64,000 nt of DNA from Pseudofabraea citricarpa (lineage: Eukaryota > Ascomycota > Leotiomycetes > Helotiales > Dermateaceae): contig JAPWGK010000018.1 of NCBI GenBank assembly GCA_029641185.1, positions 62,001 through 126,000 on the forward strand, read 5' to 3'. This document shows positions 12,029 to 24,490 of this stretch, piece by piece. The translations under genes were made by a program, and so were the position numbers. Position 1 is the first letter of the stretch. The number at the start of each line of letters is the position of its first letter. Under the pieces are notes generated by a model. It saw only the letters and a list, made by a program, of their open reading frames with translations, searched no databases and had not been told where the DNA came from.

Positions 12029-13934
12029 TTAGTGAGCACTTGCTGCACCGTTTGTCAATGGGACGTTTTCAACCCCATTGACTTTGGGAACGCCATTGCT
12101 GAGTTGGTACACTTGCTCTAGATCAGGTACTTCGAGCCCATTGAACAATGGAACTAAGCCATGACTTTGATGGAAGTCGTTGTGGACTAAGCAGAAGTTA
12201 GTACAATCGCTCATTCCCCTCGATACCCTACTTACCGATGTTAACCAAGTACCACGACTCCATCATATCTTCGATCAGGAGACGGCTAGCACTTTGTGCA
12301 GAATGGCAGTGTGCCCAATCCATCCCTAAGCGAAATGCCTCATCCTTCCATGCCAAGAAGCTGATGGTCTCGACGATGGTTGGTTGGACAATCTCCTTGC
12401 CGGGAAAAACGCCCCAAGTCACAGCATTTGGACCGTCCCCGGGAGCATTGGTCTTGAGAACCCCAGACTTGTTCACAGAATAGTACGTGAGATCAGGATC
12501 TTGCTCGATTCGCGTGAGCAGTTCATTAATAAGCTTCGGGGAAACCAACAGTTCCAGGTATGCTTTTTGGTAGACATAGCCATTCTTGGGACCCCAACCA
12601 TATATGGCATGGGAAGACTTTACGCCATCTACCGCTGGCTGAGAATTGATGGTGAGAAAGCCACGTTTGTTCAGATCGATAAGATCTGCCTTGATGGCAT
12701 CTGCTTCGGCGGAAATAGGCGCCTCACTCCATGGAAGGCTCTGGACTCCGTTCTCAAGATATCGGACGAAGATATCGGCAATATCTTTGATTGAGGCAGG
12801 CTCACCCCATAGTTTGCGATTTTGTTCGTTGGTTCCTTTCAATCCGATCCCATAAGCATCTAACTCTCCGAAGGCAGGTGACCGAGAGTCTCCCCATCTG
12901 CCATTAGGGAATTCATCCCATTCCTGAGTTCGTACAACGTAGGATTTGTTCCGATTTCTCCAGAAGATTGGACGTACATCTTCCTCCCTCCGTCCTAGCC
13001 CAAGGGACTGCCTCCAGGGAAGGGCCTGCTTGAGTGGACGTTCATTGGATGGCATCATTTTCAATTCCTTCAAGACCATCTGTGTTGCCTGTGCAAGATT
13101 CATAGTATAAAAGTGTAAATGATGAATGCCTGCAGTAATGATTCTTCGACACAGCTCTGCTACCAGATCCTTCCCAATGTTGCGCACTGCCGCATCGTCA
13201 TTCTTCACTGCTTCCAGGGCAGCACTCCATTTGGGTGGTATCTTGCAACCCATATGATTGCATCTTCGGAGAAAGCTGGCATAGGTATTGATAGGCATGA
13301 TTCCTGGAATTATGGGAACATGGACGCCTCTTGCTTTGACTTTTCCAATCCATTCGATGAAGTTGTCGGCATCATAGAACATCTGTGTAACGATGAAGGT
13401 AGCTCCTGCGTCCACCTTCTCCTTCAAATGGTCTAACAGGAGTTCTGGGTCATCCTGATCATCACAGCCCTCGGGGTATCCAGCCACGCCGATATCGAAA
13501 TGATTCCCATAAGTTTGACGAATATAGCTGACAAGGTCCTTGGCGTACTGAAAACCTCCTTCTGCAGCTACCCACTTCTCTCTTTCTCGCGGGGGATCAC
13601 CTCGGAGTGCAAGAATATTGGTGCATCCTGCTTTGTATGCATTCTTCAGAGCCTCGTCAACCTTTTCCTTCCCCATATCGGTGCAAGTCAGATGCATGCA
13701 GGTCTCAAGGCCATACTGAGACTGGGCAACGCTGACCATCTCACAAGTCAGTTGAGCGAGGTTGCCTCCCGCACCCCAAGTAATGTCGATGAAGCTGGGT
13801 CCCAATCCATGCATTCGATCCATGCGGTCGTATAAATTTTGAACACCTTGTGCCGTCTTTGGTGGGAAGAATTCGAAGGAGAAGGTTGGCTGCCCTGACC
13901 TTTCGGCCTCAGAGAGCATGTCTTTGATATGCAT
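12029..13934 (-). CDS. Methylenetetrahydrofolate reductase
   Basis: A 618-residue MTHFR, reducing 5,10-methylene-THF to 5-methyl-THF with FAD and a pyridine nucleotide for methionine synthesis in the cytosol. Exons in coding order are 13934-12236 and 12186-12029. The N-terminal TIM barrel shows FSFEFFPPKT, the NLYDRMDRM segment, IDITWGAGG, LRGDPPR, FQYAKDL, GVAGYPEGC, TQMFYD and PGIMPI. The C-terminal half is the eukaryotic regulatory (SAM-binding) domain, with WDEFPNGRWGDSRSPAFG, WGPKNGYVYQK and the end motif WYLVNIVHNDF. The length resembles yeast Met13 (600) more than Met12. The start is the first ATG in the MHIKDML stretch. Beyond the conserved end there is a 40-residue tail rich in Asn, Val and Gly. 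Confidence 0.97.
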
Positions 13935-13984
13935 TTCGAAAGAAACCGGCACGGCGGGCTGATCTTGAAGTTGAGGTGATGAAA

Positions 13985-14175
13985 CTGATGAAAAGATGAT
14001 TAGCAAAAAAAAAACCTCAATTGAAGGTGGGAGGTCTCGGGAGTGAGCTGCGAGCTGTGAGCAAGAATGAAGACCTCTTTAAATGACTGCAGGAATTATG
14101 CATGGTCATGGTCATGGTCATGTCCATCCGACAAGATTCATGAGAAGGGCGTAGGTAGAGAGGACTGTTATTTAC
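13985..14175 (-). other. Probable 5'UTR intron of the MTHFR gene
   Basis: Upstream of the MTHFR ATG the minus strand shows a donor GTAAAT at 14175 and, 190 bases later, a T-rich run, the branch-like GCTAATC and acceptor CATCAG ending at 13985. The exon sequence between 13984 and the ATG is then a 50-base leader. This is inferred from splice signals only. Confidence 0.4.
14101..14122. repeat. (CATGGT)n hexanucleotide repeat
   Basis: About 3.7 units of CATGGT inside the inferred 5'UTR intron of the MTHFR gene. Confidence 0.8.
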
Positions 14176-14323
14176 CTGCTATGGGGATAGACTTGCCTGC
14201 GTGATTGCAGTGCCCTATCCAAAGTATCTTTTGCGAGCCCAACGATCTGCTGCTTCACGCTGCATGTACCACTTCTGACAGAGGGGAGTTTAAGAGCAAA
14301 TTGGGTGCTGAGTGAGAGTGAGA

Positions 14324-14357
14324 GGGGGGGGGGGGGGGGGTGTGTGTATGTGTGTGT
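14324..14357. repeat. Poly-G tract followed by a TG repeat
   Basis: Seventeen consecutive G residues run directly into an alternating TG stretch. The minus strand, which is the MTHFR coding strand, reads CA repeat then poly-C. Such tracts can form G-quadruplex or Z-DNA and are error-prone in sequencing. Confidence 0.9.
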
Positions 14358-14850
14358 GGCAGGAGTACGAGTGCCAATAGCGCATGCAAGTCAGTGAGTG
14401 AATGGAGTGGCGCCGAACGATTACTCCGTAGTTGCCTTGGGCGGGCTTCGGGGGTGCATGCAGAGCGCGCGGGAGGCGAGCGGTGAGCAGTAGCAGTAGG
14501 TAAGATTGACAGCAAGGAAGAAGTATCGATACATTCACCCCACCACCATCACCAAACATGCATCCAGTATCAGAGATACTCCGTCGCCCACACTCGATCG
14601 GCTGCCGGATGATCGATCAGGAACAGGACCAGGAACAGGAACTAGCCTGCCTGCCATCCAGCCAGCACTACACTACACAACAAAACAAAATAAAACAGCA
14701 AGACAGCAAAAACAGCAAAGCAAACAAACAACCTGCCCCGCATCAACTACTATCACACCTCGAGCTCGAGTCAACAACCCCGCTACCCGCCGGTATCGGC
14801 ACGTGACACCCCTTCCAAGCTTCCAAGTCGCTTCTTTCCGACCCTCACCT

Positions 14851-14877
14851 CGAACTCGAACTCGAACTCGAACTCGA
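14851..14877. repeat. (AACTCG)n hexanucleotide repeat
   Basis: Four to five units of AACTCG in the gap between GCP2 and MTHFR. Confidence 0.8.
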
Positions 14878-15103
14878 GGGGTCAGTCAGTCCAGTGCCAA
14901 AGCTCAACCACCACTATCTTCACATATTCACAGCTTCACATACTCTACACTCGCAAGGAGACAGGCACAATAGATGGGACACCCTAGGTTCAACATGCTA
15001 CTACAAGCCCTTTCCATAAACGCCGCCGCTCTAGATACATCCTTGCCTGAGCCGTAGGGGGATATCGTCCAAACAACCTTTAAACCATCACATTCCCATG
15101 CAC

Positions 15104-17989
15104 CTAAGCTTGCCCTGCCACGTCTTCATCCGTTCGGAGGCCCGAGTATTGAGTGCCTTGATTTGCCGTACTCAGTCGTGCACACAAACCAAGAAGCACC
15201 ACTGTTTCCGTGGCCGCATAGTGGTTGAGAGCATCCAACAGGATCTGCAGATGCCTGCTAAAATTGTACTCGTACTTTTTGATAATATCATTCATCTTCT
15301 CCAATCGTGCCTCATCGAACCCGGCTCCACCGCCAGGTGCTGTTGCCGTGTCACCAAGTCTTTGGTTCCGGTCGATTTGGTAGCGTTTCCATTGCTCTTT
15401 ATTCATGTTCCCCGGTCGCTCGGTGCCAGCCAGGTCAGGGTCCGTCTTCTCTAGTTCTCGAGATAGCCACCCGGTATACGTCGCAAACATCGTGCAAGTT
15501 TGCATAAGCTTGGAATGAATCTATTGCATGTTAGCTAATCCGCATCTACAATGGCAAGGAGAACGTACTCGCAAGAGTCTACTGTTAGTGAGCATGCACT
15601 CCTTCAGACACGTGTCGAGGAAGTCAACGTGATCTTGCATTACTTCATCGACGGTGCGTATACTTGAAGCACCGCCTTCCTTAAGATCGTCTTTTGCACT
15701 AAGCCGGTTCATTAAGGCCTGCCAGTTAGGCTCTATGACCTCTGCCGTACAAAAATACAAAAGCTGCTGTACAAAGACGAGCATGCGAGCCCGTAAAGTA
15801 AAAACACGACGCTTCCACATCTCCAGCCCCCGATGTGAGCTGAGATGCGACCAGCTAGCTGCTCGATTGTGAGTTTGCCAGCACGCAACGAGCTGCTGTT
15901 CAAGGTATCGGAGCGAGAGGAGATATCGAAAAAGTGCCTGGTATCGCCAGACTGTCTTTCGACTAATGACCAGTGAAACAGGAAACGGCACCGAGTAGTC
16001 TAACTGAAGTGACGTAAAGCCAACTGCATTCTTATCGCTTTCGCTGGTTGGTTGGGCAGCCAACGCCTGTAGACTTTCTCCCTGTTCAATACCGGAAATG
16101 TTCACGACCCTAGTCAATGAATTCGTCAAGCTTATCTCGTTCATCTCCACCTTGATATCCTCCTTGAAGGGGTCTTGAGCTGCAACGCTACCGGGTTGAC
16201 GGAGTACAAGGTCTAATAATGACTGAAGCTTGCTAGTGTTAACTGCTTTAACCGGTTTCCGCAATTCTGAGGTTCCAAGCTCAAGAAAATAGGAAAAGAA
16301 ATCAGAACGATCAAGGAAGAAATAGTGCTTGAGTGATCGTAAGCGAGCTGGAAGAGCATGTGTTGTAAGGAGGAGCTTTAGCAGGGATTCATTCGCATGT
16401 GCGTAGGCACTATTGACATTATCCAGAAAGCGATTGTCATCGAATGAGCGAGGAACGTCCTTGACGGCTTTGCTCACATCCACGCCCCCACACTCTCTAA
16501 CTACGTTAAGATATTTTCCGGCGAGAAGGACTTTGTCTTTTACCCCCTCCAACTGTGGTGGGACGTCGTTATCTCGTATTGTATATCTTCTCTCCCAGTA
16601 CTCGTCGGTGTAATCCTCTTCTAATCTCTCTCTTTTGATACTTTTCTGCTCTTTCACAAGGAACTCCGAGTGAGGATCTTTGATACTTCCATGATGTAAC
16701 CACTCGTTAAGCATTATCATATATGGTCGACTTGCATCGCGCAGCAAAGAAGTTAATAGTGAACGAGCCGCTGGGTCTCCGGACATCGTCTCTAAGCGTT
16801 TTGTGATGAGGCCAAGCACACTGCCACCTTTGCAGATCTTCTTTCCTGGGATATTTCCAGGTCCAAGATCCCCGCCCTCTCGCAGTGTCTCAAGAATGTT
16901 CTCGATATCATCAAAATCGCCATCAGAGTCCTCAAGATCTTCTTCAAGCAGGGAGTTTCGTTTCAGAATCTCGTGAGCTAAAGAGTAGACTTGGTACATC
17001 ATATGACTGGTTGGGAGCGTGTGCAGATTTAGGACGTGCAGCGTAAATGATGGGTTTGTAAGAAATTGCGTCTCCAATTGAGCAACCAGAACCAGATAGT
17101 CTTGTAAGAGCCTCCTAATCGCGGCACACAATGCATGGTTTACAGCACCGAATTCTTCACGGCTCTGAACTTCGACAAATGCTTCGATTGCTCCATAATG
17201 GGTTGCCATTCTTAGCATGGTCGTTGTCAGATCCTGTAAACTAGGGTCCAAGCCAGGTAGGATCTTGAAGGTAGGCCCCGAAAGGCGATCTTTCTCAACC
17301 GTGGGGTTGTAGGTCTTGGAAAACCGGATATACTGTCCTTCATATCCCATAAAGACGAATAAGAGATCTTCTAGAATGGCTGCCTCCTGTACCTCCAAAG
17401 ATAATTCATGTAACGGTTTTGGCTGCAATGCCAGCGGAGTGTCCGAGGCCAGGACAGGGATGGAAATGCGAGAGGCTAATGGAGCAGTTGTATGCGGCAC
17501 CAGAGATGCTTCCGGCTTCCATGGTGCTAAGAAAACAGATATTATTAGTCCTTTGCTGCTTTCCTTAGAGCCAGAATCGAGCCTACCTTGAGGGGTTTCC
17601 GACTTGCTTGATTTAGGCCGAGGATCTCCTGAGAATGCTCTGCTGGGTTCACTTGGCCGTGTCCTTTCCGGATGTTGTGTTGAAGGTGCAGGCCGCCGTT
17701 CGGGGCTTTTTGTTCTCGAAGTCAACGTCTCTCGCGTTGTGATCTGAACCCGCTCAGTGCGGCGCTCTTCGGCCGTTCTGCCATTGCGCTGTGAACTTGA
17801 TGTCGTTCTTCGATGCGTGGTTCCGGTAGTGGAAGGCTGTGGTGATTGTTGCCGTCGTGTGTCAGGGCCTCTATCACCTCTGCTTGCTCCTTGGCCAGAA
17901 GACGCGCGGGGTTTTGCGCTGCCATTCTCGTTGGTTGCGGTCCTTCTCTCAGTATGTGAAGAAACTCGTGCATGAGATGCCGAAGACAT
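15104..17989 (-). CDS. Gamma-tubulin complex component 2 (Spc97/GCP2 family)
   Basis: A 925-residue subunit of the gamma-tubulin small complex that nucleates microtubules at spindle pole bodies. Exons in coding order are 17989-17587, 17526-15569 and 15520-15104. Residues 1-135 form a Ser/Arg/Pro-rich disordered head. The GRIP1 region includes LLFVFMGYEGQYIRF, and later blocks have MLNEWLHHGSIKDPHSEFLV and the hallmark LKHYFFLDRSDFFSYFLEL, followed by the GRIP2 gamma-tubulin-binding half with SLVISRKTVWRYQALFRYLL. The C-terminal exon ends in a GGG-containing loop and coiled helical tail. The 60-base first intron (17527-17586) is in frame and free of stops, so an unspliced form would add 20 residues; I treat it as an intron because of the GTAGGC donor, the ACTAATAA branch site and the TTAG acceptor. 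Confidence 0.95.
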
Positions 17990-18378
17990 TTTATTGTGAC
18001 ATTTGGCCTTGCCGAAGTCTCAGAATAGGGTACCTAGGTAGCTTAATTGTACCCAGTCCTAAGTACTCAAGTTGGATCGCGTCCCCCACAAGAGCGCGTG
18101 CGTGTAGGTAGAGCTGCAGCGCTTGAGTGCGCATACCTACCAACAGGGTCCGTGTATTACATAAGCGACCGGGGGCTAGTACTGTAGCTCAGCCGCTGGC
18201 GACTAGGTAGGTTGACGTGTGAAGCTGTGCCTGGAAGCAAACCAAACAGCTCCGCAACCACCTTTACTACCCTACACTGAATTCCCCTTGGACCACGAAT
18301 CTATTCCGGTGCACTCACAGTCTACCTCTACCTCTACCCACCCAGGAATTCATCTCTCATCTGCGACGTATCTTCAAG
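17990..18378. promoter_or_regulatory. Divergent promoter of GCP2 and proteasome alpha-5
   Basis: A 389-base head-to-head spacer. It contains the exact 10-base palindrome TACCTAGGTA at 18031-18040, 42 bases before the GCP2 start codon. The right half is CT-rich, with short (TCTACC) units near 18322-18338, typical of a fungal core promoter for the proteasome gene. Confidence 0.55.
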
Positions 18379-19294
18379 ATGTTCATCGCGCGTTCAGAAT
18401 ATGGTTGGTCACCTCAAGCATCAAAGCATCTTGATCTTTAAAAGCTAACACCGAGACAGATCGAGGTATTAAGTAAGTGTCTCAGCAGTGCCGGCATTGC
18501 GCAGATATCGCTACAGCCCTCGTGGCTAACATATTGACAATAGCACCTTCTCGCCCGAAGGGCGTCTCTTCCAAGTCGAATATTCCCTCGAAGCTATCAA
18601 GTTAGGATCTACGGCAATTGGCGTTGCCACCGGTGGTGGTGTCGTTCTAGGTGTTGAGAAGCGAGTCACATCAACCCTCCTCGAAACCTCATCCGTCGAG
18701 AAGATTGTCGAGATCGACCGACATATTGGCTGCGCTATGTCCGGACTCCAAGCTGACGCTCGATCCATGGTTGAACATGCTCGAGTGGAATCCCAGAATC
18801 ATGCTTTCCATTACAACGAACCCCTCAGAGTTGAAAGCTGCACACAAGCTATCTGTGATCTTGCTCTGCGATTTGGAGAGGGGGCGGATGGCGAGGAGAG
18901 TATCATGAGCAGACCATTTGGTGTCGCTCTTTTGATTGCAGGTTATGATGAGGATGGACCCCAACTTTACCACGCTGAACCTAGTGGAACATTTTACCGA
19001 TACGATGCTAAGGCGATCGGATCAGGTTCAGAAGGAGCACAGGCAGAGTTACAGAACGAATTCCACAAGGTATGACATTGTCCCCATCAGCTTGCATGTT
19101 TGTATCTCACTCTAAAGTAGTCTCTTACGATCGAGGAGGCCGAGACCCTGGTCTTGAAGACCTTAAAGCAGGTTATGGAAGAAAAGTTAGATTCAAAGAA
19201 CGTTCAGTTGGCAAGCGTAACCAAGGAGAAGGGATTCAGAATCTACACAGACGAGGAAATGGCAGTAGTGGTAGAAAGATTGCCTGCGAACTAG
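18379..19294 (+). CDS. 20S proteasome subunit alpha type-5
   Basis: A 245-residue non-catalytic ring subunit of the 20S proteasome, present in cytosol and nucleus. Exons are 18379-18403, 18460-18472, 18544-19069 and 19121-19294. The N-terminal alpha-subunit signature is clear: [20 protein letters not shown]. The body has [21 protein letters not shown], the long [11 protein letters not shown] stretch specific to alpha-5, and [20 protein letters not shown]. The C-terminal [13 protein letters not shown] matches yeast Pup2. The second exon is only 13 nucleotides, encoding DRGI; without it the conserved signature is lost, so the exon is well supported. Its promoter is shared with GCP2. Confidence 0.97.
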
Positions 19295-19509
19295 ACTACA
19301 CGATTGTAATATGTCGCAAGTTGACAAAGTCCAGGTCGGGCACCAGCTGCTTCACGAGTGGTCGATAGCAGTAGACTATTCCTGCGCAGCCTTTTTAGAT
19401 GCTTAGCTAAGGGCCAGGCAATGCATTCCATGTACAGTATCGAGAGGCAGGAAATGATTGCATTTGAAAAGTGGAATGCATGAGTAATACCTGGGTCATG
19501 AGCATTGCA

Positions 19510-22500
19510 TTAATCGTGAGGATTCTCATCGTCGTCGCCAAGATCTAGATGAGCAAAGTCATCCTGGAAGGCTAGAATGCCAAGAGCATAATGTGGTCTG
19601 TCTGCTCTCGCAACTACTAGCCTTCGTTCCCCTCCACCGTCAGCCTGAGCCAGAGCCCGGTCGATTCTTCTTGATTCAGTCCATGCAGAGGTTGTCTCGG
19701 TTGGATGTGCTGTTCTAGTATATGGAGGGCCTCTACCCAACTCGCCCACCCTGACCCAAGATGTCTCGCATCCTTGAAGTATGGCGTTGGCCGTCTGCCA
19801 ACCCGTAAGGCGAGATATAGCTCGCAGCCGCTCAACTGTCCAAGCTCGCTGGCCAGTATCTTGAAACTAATTACAAGTAAGCATAGCAAAGACGCTAAGA
19901 ATCAGTGACTTCAACTTACCTGAACCCCTGCGACGAATAGTGGCATGCAAGATTCTATAATGGCAGCCCCGACATTGGGAGTAATGTGTGTGGTCGTGCT
20001 ATCACATCCAGGTGCAATGCCAGCCGCTATCCTGCCAATTTCACTTGCAAAAGCCGCAGTTTGTCGCGCAGCAATACCAGCAGCCATCATTGCCGCTGGA
20101 GGCATGGATGGATGTGCTCGATGGCAAGCAATCAGGCCCATGTAATAATTCATCCAAATACCTGCAATGCCGTAAGTTCTGTAGTGTAAAGATGTGCCAA
20201 ACGGTGTCTGAACTGGTGTAGAATACTCTGGCCCTAAAGCTTGAAAATCTCTTCCAAAATTATCCTCGAGTATGGTGAATGCATTCCGAATCTCTTGCCA
20301 TTCTTCTTCGGCTTCTGCTGTGAGAATTTCAAGATCTATATCGTCGCTGCGCGAGCTCTGAGGAGAGCTATCTGATGAGGAAGTAAATCCCATGGGTAGC
20401 TTCGCCTCATAGGTTGTAGGCATCATCCCAGCAAAGGGAGGTATCGGAGGTGGCGCACCAAAAGATTGGCCAGCAGAGTATGAATTCGGGGAGTTTTGTT
20501 GCGGTGTTGGCTGGAACATATGTCCTGTCTGTGATTGAGGTTGCTGCATTGAAGCCCCTGGCGGCCGCCACCCACCATTCATGGCAACTACTTTCTTCTT
20601 CCTTTTCAGGTCCTTTGATGCAAAGTCTGCCATGCGTCCCAGAAGAAGTACTAAATGATCAAATGTGCCATACCTTCTTGGGTCAGCTGAGCTGGAGCAC
20701 ATGGAGGCGGAGAAACTCTTACGTGGCTGTTAGACGACCCAAGGGCGCTCTAGGTGGGCAATGACTCCACAGCTTATATTCCATACTGTAGATTGTAGTT
20801 AGCGATGGAGTCCCAGTCCCGGCAAATAAATCGCATACAATAATCGCCCACCACCGAGTATACTCTGGTACACATCTTGCTTGCAGTACCACCAGAAAAG
20901 ATCTCGCTGATTTTCGTAAATTTCTAATTCCGCCGTTGTGTAAGTCTTGCCTCCATCATCTGGTGGATCATCCTCTATTATCTGGCCGTACTGATCATAT
21001 AAAAGCCGTTTGCCCATCAGCATGTTGACAAGATTTTCATCCACATCATCATTGAATTGCCCACTGTACCTCCTTTCGTCGAACGACTCGTTACGCATCC
21101 CATCTATACCTGATTGATATCTCATGGCACGCTCGGTTTGTCGCTGTTGAATTTTAACGGCCTTGAGATATCGCGTCATGCCTGCAAAATCAATTTCTCT
21201 TACTAGTTGCTTAGCACCTAATAGATGATTGCTCCATTTCTGATGATCTGCACACCAGCATTCGTAAAACCCGAGAAGCATAGTTGCAGCAAGAGTTGCA
21301 GGCTGACCCCTCCGAGAAGGAAGGCTGACACTTTTCGCAATTCTTCGAAGAGCTATAGCACAGTGTTTTAACGATGACGCAATGGGTCCGTTCTGGAGCT
21401 TTGCAATGTGAAGACTTGCAATCGCTAACATAGCATGCAACAGTGCTGAGCTTTTTATTGCAAGAATGGGAAACGTGTCTAGAGCATGATCAGCTTATTG
21501 TGCATAGTGTACTGGACCAAGGATTGTGATTATTGTCTGTCTGAATTAAAGGAGCAAGGACAGCCAATGCGCTCTACTAAGAACGAATTCATAACCTGCA
21601 CAAACTTCAAGCCGACACGGTATTTTAGGAGAGGGGTTATCAAACTTACAGGACCATATGTGTTGTTGGGACTTGGGTACTGGCCTGCCTTGAAATATTA
21701 GTGATGGATTGGCTGGGTGTCGTTCGAACATAGATAAGCTTGGCCCAGTAACATGAATAAAGTGGCAGAATATTCTTGCTGTCATGGCATCATCCAGTGG
21801 AGAAGATCGGGCAGAGGGCTTGTATGTGGCCAGCATATTTGCCCGGTCAATAAAAGCAGTGTAGGATCTGATTGCAATTTCTTGTGAATCCTGCCGAGCT
21901 TGGAGTGCCACTACAATTCCTAGATCATTCTTTTTGAGGTGGCTATCACTGATGTCCACTTGGACCGCACTGTGAGTCTCATTGCCCTCCATGCTATCTT
22001 CTACGTCTTCAAGCACGTCATCGGAAAGATCATCGTTATCATCTGGAGAGCTGCCTGGAAGGCCAGAGCCTGCAGTCCACTGACTAGAAAGAGTGCGATT
22101 AACAGATAAAAGTTCTGTTGAGACAGCTCTCTCGTTCGTTGGCTTCTGGTATTGCGCGACAGAGTAAGTGGGAGAGCTCCGGTACGAGTTGTGAGATCCA
22201 CCGGAAGCTCCAGATCTTGGACCAGAGCCATGTGAGCCTTCTCTTGGAGATGATGATGGTACTTGGATTTGGTTGGATGACCAATTTGAGACTTCAAACC
22301 GAGCTATCCTTGCTGCTGGTTTCCCTTGTCCATCCTCTACCCTTGATAGGGCGTCGAAATCATAATGAGATGCTTGGCCATGAGAAAAGGGTTTGTCATT
22401 CAGCCCCGGAAGGTGTGACTGATCGATGTGATCATGGTACACTTGAATGCCAGTACTCGTACCTGCTTCACTAGGATATGAAGTGGTATTATGAATTTGG

Positions 22501-23070
22501 CGTGGGCGAGTATCTTGGATGGCGTGAAAGCTGTTGTCTGAATGCTGGGGTGTTTGCAGTGGCAAATGGCCCGTCGCGTTATTCTCAGAACTCGATGCAA
22601 ATTGTCGGAATTGCTTTGGAGGCTTTGGAGCAATTGCGGGCAAAGGGGTCGGTGCAGTTGACTGCTGCGGATAAGATTGTCTTCGGCTTGGCGCTGTAGA
22701 GAATGACTCGGAAGCGAATGTTATACTAGAGGAACCCGAGAACGGCGGTCCACGATATGCACTGAGAGGGTCTTTGAAAACAACCCTTTGGTTGTAGCCC
22801 TCACACTGTCGTTTTGACTTGGTACAGTTCTGGCAGGTTGGTCTTTCTTCACCACACTTGATGCGTCGTCGCCGACATGCTACATGAAGGAAAACGTCAA
22901 ATCGAGCCCATCTTCTGATATTCCACTATTGACTTACTCAAGCAGCCCGTTTTTGTCCTCTTGGCCTTTTTCTTGTTGATCTTTGCCTCTCCATCCTCGT
23001 TGTGATCCTTTTCTCCAGCCGGGTCGTCTCTGATTTCTGGGGATTCAGAGCGATCCTCAGAAATTTCCAT
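19510..23070 (-). CDS. Zn2Cys6 transcription factor
   Basis: A 1058-residue fungal binuclear zinc cluster regulator. Exons in coding order are 23070-22938, 22879-21650, 21478-20839, 20785-20723, 20673-19920 and 19866-19510. A basic run NKKKAKRTKTG precedes the cluster, whose six cysteines lie in GCLTCRRRRIKCGEERPTC, QNC and RQC. EGYNQRVVFKDPLSAYRG follows, a pattern shared by one fungal subfamily. Residues about 60-300 are Ser/Gln/Pro-rich. The middle, from YTFPILAIKSSALLHAMLAI to YGTFDHLVLLLGR, matches the fungal_trans_2 type regulatory domain. The C-terminus ends in an acidic LDLGDDDENPHD stretch that could activate transcription. The first intron separates the first and second cysteines. 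Targets are unknown; the gene has an unusually long upstream region. Confidence 0.92.
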
Positions 23071-24375
23071 CTTATGCACGGCCGTCTGACTACCTCACTC
23101 AGCCAGACGAGAACTGAAGATGCTTCTTAGATCACAGAAGTATCCGTGACGGCAGAGAATACGATCTCTACAAAGGTGTCCACTTTGGAACCCGCTAAAG
23201 AATATCGCTGGGTGAGATGATTAGGGTCTGTGAAACCAATTTCAGCGATTGTCGCAGATGGAAGAGACGTGATCAGTCATATAGCTAGAACCGGTTTATG
23301 AGTCTGGACAAGATTCGAACGGAAACCCCGCTAGCGGCGAGTACAATCCAGAGCTGGGGATGAGCCTCGTGGGATTACCATGTCATAGGCCAGGCAATAA
23401 TGGGTATTAAGGTAAACAGATTATCGGGCAAATATCTGACGTATATCAGCCACTGTACCAATGAGACGAGAGATAACAGAATCAAGCAGGCGAGGAAAAT
23501 CCGAGGTAGATGTCTGGAGGGTGTATTTGGTGGAGCCCAAACTTGTGCCCAGATTGGTTTTGGGAGACGTGATCGCGATACTCTTTATGCACGGCCGCCG
23601 GGATTTTGACTCTGATGATCTGGATCCACAGAGCGACCTCGTTCTCTCGCACTTACTTGAAATTGGACGAACAGCGATGGCAGCGCCTGCTTGCTTGTGT
23701 GAAGATGATGGAGGAGGGAGGAGGGGATCATCAGGTGCCTGTAGCATTGGTTCTTGGAGCTCGCCCACTGAGGCATGGATCTTCTACTGGGACCATCAGA
23801 GATGATCAGACATCCACGACAGCACATACAGTAAGTGAAATATGATCTTTGTAGAGCTGCACTGGGGTCCTGGTTAAGGTGGCAGCGCCGCTGATCTCGG
23901 CGCGTCAACTCGATCGAGCAGCACACACACCCGCACACGCTCACTCATGCACCAGAAGCTGCTGCTGGCTACTCAGGCTCAGTACAGCTCAGGTCACAAT
24001 GGAGAGAGTCTTCAGCCACGGCGGTATGTGGAGAAAACGGGCAGGGGCTTTCATCTGACAGCAAGAAAGAGCCAATTGGTACGTACAGAGAGAGATGCGC
24101 TTCAAAACATGGTAGAGGAGGAATGGAGAAGACGGAGGGCTTGTAGAATGGGAATGCGGGCGTTGATTCGACCTCCGGGCTTGATGCTTAAATGATGATC
24201 AAAGGCTGGCGCCGCGGATCCGGCTCGTTTGGCTGTGTGGCTGGAAAGAAGAGAGCTGGAGTGTGTGTCTTGGGCCAGCGATGTGCAGGCAGGGCTTTGT
24301 AATGATGTGGTTGCACAGGGTGGTGTATTGTATGTAGCAGTGTAGTTCTGGCGGGGGGGGTGTATGGTCTGGTAC

Positions 24376-24490
24376 TGTAGAGTGGTGGTTGGTGTGGATG
24401 GTGGATGGTGGATGATAGTTGGTTGGTGGTGGATGATGGTTGGTGGATGGTGGATGGTGGATGCTGGTTGATGGTTGATGGCTGATGGTG
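24376..24490. repeat. Degenerate GGTGGATGGT tandem array
   Basis: About 115 bases of GGTGGAT/GGTTGAT units with point changes, strongly strand-asymmetric (G/T on the plus strand, A/C on the minus). It lies midway between the regulator and RRP8. Confidence 0.85.

Larger units (their letters stand above)
13935..15103. other. Intergenic between GCP2 3' end and MTHFR 5' end
   Basis: About 1.17 kb rich in simple repeats: (CATGGT)n at 14101-14122, a 17-G run followed by (TG)n at 14324-14357, CAGGAA-type units at 14620-14643 and (AACTCG)n at 14851-14877. Short frames here are low-complexity. The part near 13935-14300 serves as the MTHFR leader and promoter. Confidence 0.5.

Noticed and set aside
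23290..23390. Possible tRNA on the minus strand (TTCGAAC T-loop-like motif)
   Set aside because: Only the T-loop-like heptamer fits. The flanking bases do not pair into a T-stem, and I could find no matching acceptor stem or D-arm.
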